Source: Saussurea involucrata
Taxonomy: Eukaryota > Streptophyta > Magnoliopsida > Asterales > Asteraceae
Direction of reading: 5' to 3'
NCBI GenBank assembly: GCA_033807775.1
Contig: CM066313.1
Span: 61,488,484 to 61,552,483 of the forward strand
Length of the DNA: 64,000 nucleotides
A program made the translations under genes and the position numbers. Positions 57,848 to 64,000 of the stretch are shown one piece after another. The notes beneath the pieces were generated by a model that saw only the letters and a list, made by a program, of their open reading frames with translations, searched no databases and was not told where the DNA came from. Position 1 is the stretch's first letter; every line of letters begins with the position of its first letter.

Positions 57848-59815
57848 CAAGGAAAAGTAGGATCCTGCTCCTGAACGACCTCCTCCTCGCCACTTCTGAC
57901 GACCTCAGCGTCCGCAGCGTCCCCTTCCTTGAGCTTGTCTTCCTAGTCGAGTTCATCCTCGTCCCCGACTTGCTCCAAGAAAGTGGCGACCTCTTCTTCG
58001 GCTCCGACCATAAGGTTTAACCCCCGTAAATGACAATGCATGATCGGCGCTCGGACCCTAAAACAGGTCAGAGGCTCAAAAGACTGGAGTCGCTCCTCTA
58101 AGGAAGCAATCTCCCCTTCCTTCACCTCGACGAGCGACTTAAGGTCCTTGACCTGTCTTTCGCTCTCGGCCAATGAGCCCTTAGTCTCTCCTAACTCCGC
58201 CTCTGTCGCAGAGGACTTCTCAAGGGCTTCCTTCAGATGGCTCTGCATGTCCTCGTTCGCTCTCGACGCTGCATCAAAGAAGTCTTGAGCTTCATCAAGT
58301 TTTGCCGAAAGGACCTCGGCCCTCTCTATCGCCAACTTATCCTGGTCCCGTGCCATGCGAGCCTCCTCTTGTGCCTTGTGCATTTTCTCCAAGGCAACGA
58401 GTGTAACCCTACGGATCTTCTCCATATGGGTATATAAACAGAGAGATGTCTGGAACGCCGGTAGTTGCATGATTAAACACGCAAACGTCAGAAATCAAAT
58501 GACAGAAACACATAAAGCAGATGGGTCGTACGTACCTTGAAAGTCAGCCCTGAGACATGCGACCCCATCTCGTCAACCGTAACCTCCTGAACTCGCTCCT
58601 TAAAGTATGGCAGGAGGAATTTCCCCAGGTCTAGGAAGATTTTGTCGCTATCCATGTCTTCACCATACATGAAAACGGACGATAGCGTGAAATTCACCGT
58701 ATTAGCACCGGTGGACCCCTCTGTCATCTCCCCTTTCCCTTTGTTGGCCGACGAGAGAGACGAGGCGACCTCTCCAATCAAAGGAAAGGCCACGATCACC
58801 GGAGTCGCGTCTATAACACCTGATGGCGTCTTCGTCTTCTTAGTAGTGGCGACCCTAGATGGATCACCACTCTTCGATGACGGTTCCCTCCGAAGAACCG
58901 TCTTGGAGTTCTTTACCCCCAACGACGGGGGTGGGGGAGCCTTGCGTTTCAACTCCTTGGCCTGACGTGCCAGGAGGAGTTGAGCCTCCTTCTTCGACAG
59001 ACCGTGAGTAGGCATATCGCCTGACCCACCTGCAAAACAAAGAAGATAAGTTGAGAAGAAAAACTTACGACCAGACCGTACGGCAAACCAGGTAAGGCGT
59101 AAGATTATTACCTGCTATCTCTTCTTCCTCATCTTCTCTCTCTACCTCTTCTCCGACAGAGGTCTCCGTCCCTCCTAACACGACGACCTCGTCGTCCGAA
59201 CCCTCATCCCTAAGACTACACTGGACGAAGAAAGACCTGTCTTCCGGATTATACGTCTGGAATTTTTCAATCTTCGCTTGCTGTGAAAAAAACATACGTT
59301 AGTAAAACGCACGACTCAAAGATAATACATGATAAACGAGAAAAGTGACTTACTGTTCGTGTTCCACCCAACAGAAATCCACGTCATGTCCTCCTCTAGG
59401 AGCTCAAGCGATTGAGTCTTGCCAACGATCGTTTACTTGGGTGTTCAGCACCAGAACCTGAGCTCCCATGTATTTGCAGAACAAGCTGTAATAGTGGTAG
59501 TTGTCCACCTTGACCATGTGAGATGCCAAGAGATCATCCACCGTAAACGGAGTAGTCCACTCGCTTGTGATCCTATCGATCACATGGATGATTCGCCAAA
59601 ACTGTGGCATCATCTGAGCAGGGGAAAAGACGAAACCTACCCAGAAACTCCCTGACCAATGCCCATTCGTATAAAACAAAATGCCCATTCGGGCACTCCT
59701 ATGGCCGCAACTGATCCGGCGAATATATCTGTAATGCATCCGGGACGCCCGATAACGTCCTAAAAGCTGACAGACCTTCTTGACCAACGATAGTACTTGC
59801 AGTTTCGATCGACAT
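57848..59815 (-). pseudogene. Spliced antisense gene of Tat element F
   Basis: ATG at 59815 (MSIETAST). Proposed exons on the minus strand: 59815-59354 (donor GTAAGT), 59280-59112 (acceptor CACAG, donor GCAG/GTAATA), 59029-58536 (acceptor TTTTGCAG, donor CAAG/GTACGT), and about 58465 to 57848. Exon 1 aligns with E (ECPNGHFVLYEW, MPQFWRIIHVIDR, FTVDDLLASH) but has a stop after LRP and frame changes. Exon 2 ends in an acidic run, exon 3 is basic then holds VNFTLSSVFMYG..FLDLGKFLLPYFKER, and exon 4 is a long coiled coil with heptads (KLDEAQDFFDAASRANEDMQ) with an in-frame TAG near 57943 before an acidic tail. The exon 4 acceptor seems mutated. It runs convergently toward pol. Confidence 0.7.
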
Positions 59816-59952
59816 TCTTAAAGTGAAAGAAGATTGAACAAACTTTTTCTCGCTTTATAGCACACACACGAAAAAGGCAACTGAAATTTCCTAAAAATCT
59901 CTCTCTGAAAATATCGCAAACGTAAAAAAGGAAGTGATATCCTGTATCGCGA

Positions 59953-59960
59953 TATTTATA
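59953..59960 (-). promoter_or_regulatory. TATA box of the antisense gene in F
   Basis: Minus strand TATAAATA, 138 bases upstream of the ATG at 59815. Confidence 0.5.
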
Positions 59961-60215
59961 GCAACGTCGTGTCAAATCAGTCCAGTGGATGGTCGACAGC
60001 TCTCCACCACCTTTTCGCATGCAACGTTCGGATGAACGACACCTGTCCTATAACGGCTCCACGCCTCTGACACGTCGCCATGATGTCACGATCACTTCGT
60101 CTCCCTCGGTCTAAATCGAACCAAGACGGTTAGGATTCGACCAGACCCTTTCCCCACGCGACACATGTCAAGGTACTTCGTTAGATTTAAAATTCGAATT
60201 TCATGTCGAAATTCA

Positions 60216-60231
60216 AATTTTGGGGGCAAAC
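60216..60231 (+). other. Polypurine tract of element F
   Basis: AAATTTTGGGGGCAAAC before TGTTCGGGT, the same as in E. Confidence 0.9.
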
Positions 60232-61074
60232 TGTTCGGGTAAAAATCCATACCTCACAACCGACGATAAATACCTCATATGACATTTTATGTAAGACCAT
60301 TCTTGTGTTAAAACAAGGTCCCGCAGGTTATTTACAATCGAGTATTTGGTCGTACATTTTTGCGATGGTCGTAAGTTCCATACTACCGACGTCCAAGACT
60401 TACAACGGTCGTACGATTATACTAACCGTTAACAGTCAACAGTCGTTTTCTTTGTTCCATTAATGTAGGTCTACAAACAATCATGGCACAATGGTCAGTA
60501 ATGGACGAGCTCTTAATGATATTAAAGAACCGATGGCGGTTACAAACCAGTCATCAAGACACACTCAATGCTGCCAGGGGCTATATAAAGACCTGCTCCA
60601 CATTCGAACAAAAGATCTATCTGATATCTCACATCTGAATACTGCAACATCCAATATCAAAACTCAACCCTTCTACATTTCTACGCAATACAACAGTGAC
60701 AATCTGAGCATTCGAACACACATCGCTAATGCAAGATTCGCACGACAGCAGTTCGATTCGCATGACAATAGTTTATTTCACACGATTTATGTACGACGCA
60801 CAGCATTAGCTTACGATTAAGTTTGCTTTTATTCTTATTGTAATCTATTGTACACACAACACTTGTTACCAAAGGATATTGCCCCTGTTTGGCGACCATA
60901 GTACACCTTCGACTCTCACAAGTCGACCACGTTTTTTTCCCTCGTTTAGGTTTTCCGCGTCACCAATTCTCCTGTCTTATTTACCTTTCATCCACGATTA
61001 TGTTGTTTGTCTTTAGTCGTTAAAAGTTCCCCATCAACCTTAAGTTATCCTTTGGGTGATTTTTGACATTAACA
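60232..61074 (+). repeat. 3' LTR of element F
   Basis: 843 bases from TGTTCGGGTA to GACATTAACA; both ends match the E LTR ends (TGTTTGGGC, GGCATTAACA). TATATAAA lies at 60582-60589. A short ORF inside carries no protein signature. Confidence 0.9.
60582..60589 (+). promoter_or_regulatory. TATA box in the F LTR
   Basis: TATATAAA about 350 bases into the LTR, followed by GACCTGCTCC. Confidence 0.55.
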
Positions 61075-62025
61075 TACATTGTATTTGGTTCTACTAACCC
61101 ATCTCTATGTACTCGTTTCGCTGAGAGAATGAAATCTGAAAATAAAATGAATATGATGGGTGAGCTGACTTTTTTTTTGGACTCGTAATCAAGCATAATT
61201 ATAAGGGTACGTTTATCCACCAAGGTAAGTATGTCAAAGATATGCTGAATTTTTTTGATTTAACTCAAAGCTCAGCTATGAAAACCCCTATGGCACGACC
61301 ACTGACACTTAACAAAGATCATAAAAGGAAGCATGTTAATCTCACTGCGTACCGAGGGATGATCGGCTCTCTTCTTTATCTTATAGATAGATATCCTGAT
61401 ATTATGTATGCAACTTGTTTGTGTGCACGATATCAATCTGAACCCAAAGAATCTCTTCTGATCGCTATAAAGCGAATTTTCAGATATCTTAAGGGTACTC
61501 CTAACATAGGTCTTTGGTATCCCAAAGACTCAGGGTTTGATCTAACTGCCTATTCAGATAGTGACTTTGCAGGTTGCAAAATCGATAAAAAAAAAGCTCC
61601 ACAGGAGGCTGTCATCTTCTGGGTGGAAAGCTGGTGAGTTAGATAAGTAAGAAACAAACTTCAGTGTCCACCTTTACAACTGAAGCTGAGTATGTAGCTG
61701 CTGGAAGCTGTTGTGCTCAGGTCTTATGGTTGAAAAATCAGCTATTAGACTATAACCTTCAGCTCTCCAAATTCCAATCTATTGCGACAGGACAAGTGCC
61801 ATCGCTATAGCCAATAATCCAGTGTTACACTCAAAGACCAAACACATCGAGATCAGGTATCATTTTATCAGAGATCATGTGATGAATGGTGACATAGAAC
61901 TTCACTTTATTCCTACTGATTTTAAGTTATCAAATCTTTTCACCAAACCTCTTGATGTGACAAGATTCAACTTTCTCATCAGCGAGCATGGCATCTTTTA
62001 TAATTCTTCAGTGGTAACGCATTAG
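61075..62025 (+). pseudogene. RT-RNase H remnant of Sirevirus H
   Basis: Starts just after the Y-x-D-D motif (IVFGSTN) and reads MKSENKMNMMGELTFFLGL, GKYVKDMLNFFDL, YRGMIGSLLYLI and GLWYPKDSGFDLTAYSDSDFAG. A run of A residues near 61590 causes a frameshift, a TGA falls at 61635-61637, and the RNase H end (HIEIRYHFIRDHV..NLFTKPLD) reads on to 62025. The residues match A and B pol closely. Some 130 bases near 61160-61215 carry a small frame break and a T-run. Confidence 0.88.
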
Positions 62026-62735
62026 ATCAGTGATAAAGGAATTTATATCTCCTTATTCGTCTTTTAAAATCTGAACAAAACTGATTCGCTGATACTAAAG
62101 TATGTTTTTGTATTCACTTTCGCTGAAGTTTACTTCAGTATGTTGTTTTTCAAAAGAAATTTGGTCGCTGATATTTTTTTAATTCAGTGATCTTTTGAAA
62201 TACAAATCCATCACTGAAACTTTCTTTTTCAATGTTTCTTCATTTAAAATTGTCCTTGAACCATTCAGGGAGGTGTTTTGAAAATGAAAAGACGGTTCTG
62301 ACCATGACGTCATCAAATGGATAAACCTTGGTACGACTTTTTGTCTGACACGCTCGCCCGTTTCGAATTCTTGTCCAATAAGCTTCATGGGACGTGCCCG
62401 TGTCATGATGAGTAACTTTTCCTGCCATCACTTTCTCTCTCTATACTCACTATATAAACTCTTCATGTTTATATTTTTTCCTTTTACGCGCACAAACTCT
62501 CTCAAGCAAGAAAATTTTCAAGCATTGTGTTCTTGAATTTGTGATATTAAAAACATGTTGAACGAATCTTCAACCTTCACTTATACAGGTTCATATCTTC
62601 TTATCCTAAAACTTTTATATATCTTGTTTTGGTCTCATTTCTTGATACATTGGATCAAAACAAACGTTTTTCAAACATAAAATCATTTTCTTCATGATCT
62701 TATGGACAAAATTTGAAATACAGTTTTTCTCTTAA
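62026..62735 (+). other. Gap downstream of pol in Sirevirus H
   Basis: Non-coding. It contains TCAGTGA/TCACTGA at about 62025, 62187 and 62211, CGCTGA at three places, TATATAAA at 62451-62458, and a short ATG-led stretch at 62564 (MLNESSTFTYT) that stops at a possible ACAG/GTTCAT donor. It resembles the region upstream of the extra ORF in A and B. Confidence 0.5.
62451..62458 (+). promoter_or_regulatory. TATA-like box in the H gap
   Basis: TATATAAA after a CT-rich run, about 110 bases before the ATG near 62564. Confidence 0.4.
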
Positions 62736-63529
62736 GGCTTTGTTTGGCAAACTTGCTGCTAAGCTAGTTGTTGATTCATAAGCTAGCTGATGAAAAGTTA
62801 ACGTTTGGCAAAACTAGCTTATAAACATGTAAAATGACCAAAAAGGGCATCTTCAATAAATTATCAATTACAATATTTAATTATATAATTAAAAAAATTT
62901 ATAGCAATATAATACATTAATTAATACAACCAATATAGTAAAAAAAAAATTAAATAACATAACATGTTAATTAAAAGAGTTTAAAATTTATTACTACATA
63001 TATACTATAAAATTTGAATTTATTAAAACGTTCTTTAGAAGAAATATATATTAATTTATGATTTTAAATAACCGCCACATATAATATGAAAAAAATAATC
63101 ATAAAATAATTGACAAGATTTATAGTAATTGATAATTAAATATATTTATTGTTATTAAAAATAAATAAAATTAATTTATATGATTAACAATAACTCTAAA
63201 TAAATAGAAATTAATATTAATGTACAATTAAAATTTAATTTAATAATTTTCAGTTAATAATAATTAAATATAAAAAATTAATATTTATTTATAATAATAG
63301 TTAATAAATAATAATTGATATTAATAAAGGTAATATTGGAATATTCACAAAAAGCTACTGAAAAGCTACTCCAAGTAGCGTTTTAAAAAGTTAGCTTATG
63401 GTCATCCAAACATGTACCCAGAATGCCTATAAGCTAGCTTTTTTTTGCAAACCTAGGTTTGAAAAGCTACTCCAAGTCCGTGTCATGATGAGTAGCTTAT
63501 AAGCTAGCTTTTTTTTGCCAAACAATACC
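62736..63529. mobile_element. Tourist-like MITE (PIF/Harbinger type)
   Basis: Terminal inverted repeats GGCTTTGTTTGGCAAA and, read on the other strand from the right, GGTATTGTTTGGCAAA (14 of 16 match). TAA flanks both sides (62733-62735 and 63530-63532), the target duplication of PIF/Harbinger. The interior is AT-rich and non-coding, with AGCTTATAAGCTAGC subterminal repeats. No transposase. The right end is duplicated (see findings). Confidence 0.8.
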
Positions 63530-63532
63530 TAA

Positions 63533-64000
63533 GTTTAAAATAAAAATCTTCAACTTAATACTTTCATATGTTTTTCCAGAATCCCTTTTCCCGTAAAAGG
63601 AAATTGGAAAACATTGTTTTTCACTAGTTTTAAACTTCTTTGAAACTAGAAAACCCATGTAGGTTCCCAGATTCACCTTGTCTCATATAAACAGAAAGAT
63701 CAAAGGTAGCGGAAGCATAATTAATCTGTTTGAATATGAGTGATTGTGTGTAACACTAAGCAATGAGAGAATAACAATATAATGAACAATAAAAGACAAT
63801 AAGATTAAATAACAATCTGCTTATATATATTAAAATATGAATAACACCAAGAACAATTTTCTTGTGTGTGTATTCTGAAATCTCTCAGGTTACAAATCGT
63901 ACAATAGAAGTGGAATGGAATGTGCAGTGTTTGTGCTCTCACAATTCAAGTAACGATTCTTACAAAAGCTTAAAATTGTGTGCTTCACTAACGTTTTATT
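63533..64000. other. Unassigned AT-rich end of window
   Basis: No ORF or RNA signature. From about 63656 (TGTAGGTTCC) the sequence resembles an LTR edge in tone, with purine-rich AT tracts, but nothing in the window confirms this. Confidence 0.3.

Larger units (their letters stand above)
52961..61074 (+). mobile_element. Element F: Tat-lineage Ty3/gypsy, 3' part
   Basis: Enters in gag after D, then protease, RT, RNase H, a second (archaeal-type) RNase H, integrase, an opposite-strand gene, polypurine tract and 3' LTR. The second RNase H and antisense gene are Tat hallmarks. After the LTR (61074) a copia RT resumes, so F is inserted in Sirevirus H; the right flank is TACAT and the left flank is off-window. 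Confidence 0.9.
61075..64000 (+). mobile_element. Element H: Sirevirus, RT end and downstream gap, extends past the window
   Basis: Begins inside RT right after the F LTR and continues through RNase H into a non-coding gap with TCAGTGA words, a TATA box and a candidate leader, as in the A and B gaps. Its gag and most of pol lie left of the window. The MITE at 62736 is inserted in it. Whether sequence after 63650 still belongs to H is unclear. Confidence 0.7.

Noticed and set aside
63656..64000. Possible edge of a further LTR element starting TGTAGGTTCC.
   Set aside because: No second copy, primer-binding site, PPT or coding sequence within the window.
1..64000. A host gene, tRNA, rRNA or microRNA precursor.
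   Set aside because: Every recognisable coding segment belongs to a retroelement; the remaining sequence shows no cloverleaf boxes or conserved host protein.

Overview
The window is plant nuclear DNA made almost entirely of LTR retrotransposons inserted into one another. I found no host gene, tRNA, rRNA or CRISPR array. The wording of the Ty3 and Ty1 polyproteins, AT-rich flanks and several Sireviruses point to a eudicot with a large genome, probably a daisy-family (Asteraceae) plant; that identification is a recognition, not a computed result. Element names T, A, B, C, D, E, F and H are mine.

Layout. H, a plus-strand Sirevirus, is hit in its reverse transcriptase by F, a plus-strand Tat-lineage Ty3/gypsy element that ends at 61074. 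F is hit in gag by D, a plus-strand Sirevirus whose 3' LTR ends at 52960. D's extra 3' ORF is hit twice: by A (plus-strand Sirevirus, ends about 42435) and by E (minus-strand Tat element lacking RT, RNase H and integrase, 42942-50179). A is hit in gag by T (plus-strand chromovirus of Tekay type, 1-9147, left end outside the window) and in its extra ORF by B (minus-strand Sirevirus, 18988-40162, target duplication GTCTT). B is hit by C (minus-strand, decayed Ty1/copia, 19834-26912, target duplication CCTTT). The nest C in B in A in D in F in H is six deep. A 0.8 kb Tourist-like MITE (62736-63529) sits in H sequence near the right edge.

Genes. All gag-pol frames are broken by stops or frameshifts, so nothing here looks able to move on its own. 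Two gene types beyond gag-pol deserve attention. First, Sireviruses A, B and D carry a long ORF between pol and the 3' LTR, with an N-terminal domain, a low-complexity/coiled-coil middle and a conserved C-terminal domain; in all three the coding sequence contains an in-frame copy of the polypurine tract AGGGGGAGA. Second, both Tat elements carry a gene on the strand opposite to pol, with a TATA box and introns at matching places; E keeps it although it has lost most of pol.

Other signals: family-specific short palindromic words in the Sireviruses (CCGGTAA in A, TTCTGA in B, CCTCTG in D, TCAGTGA in H), multiple PPT-like tracts in A, a conserved gag stop followed by TTTTTGCAG in A and B, and a very young T insertion (one difference in 441 comparable LTR bases) whose polyprotein is nevertheless defective.
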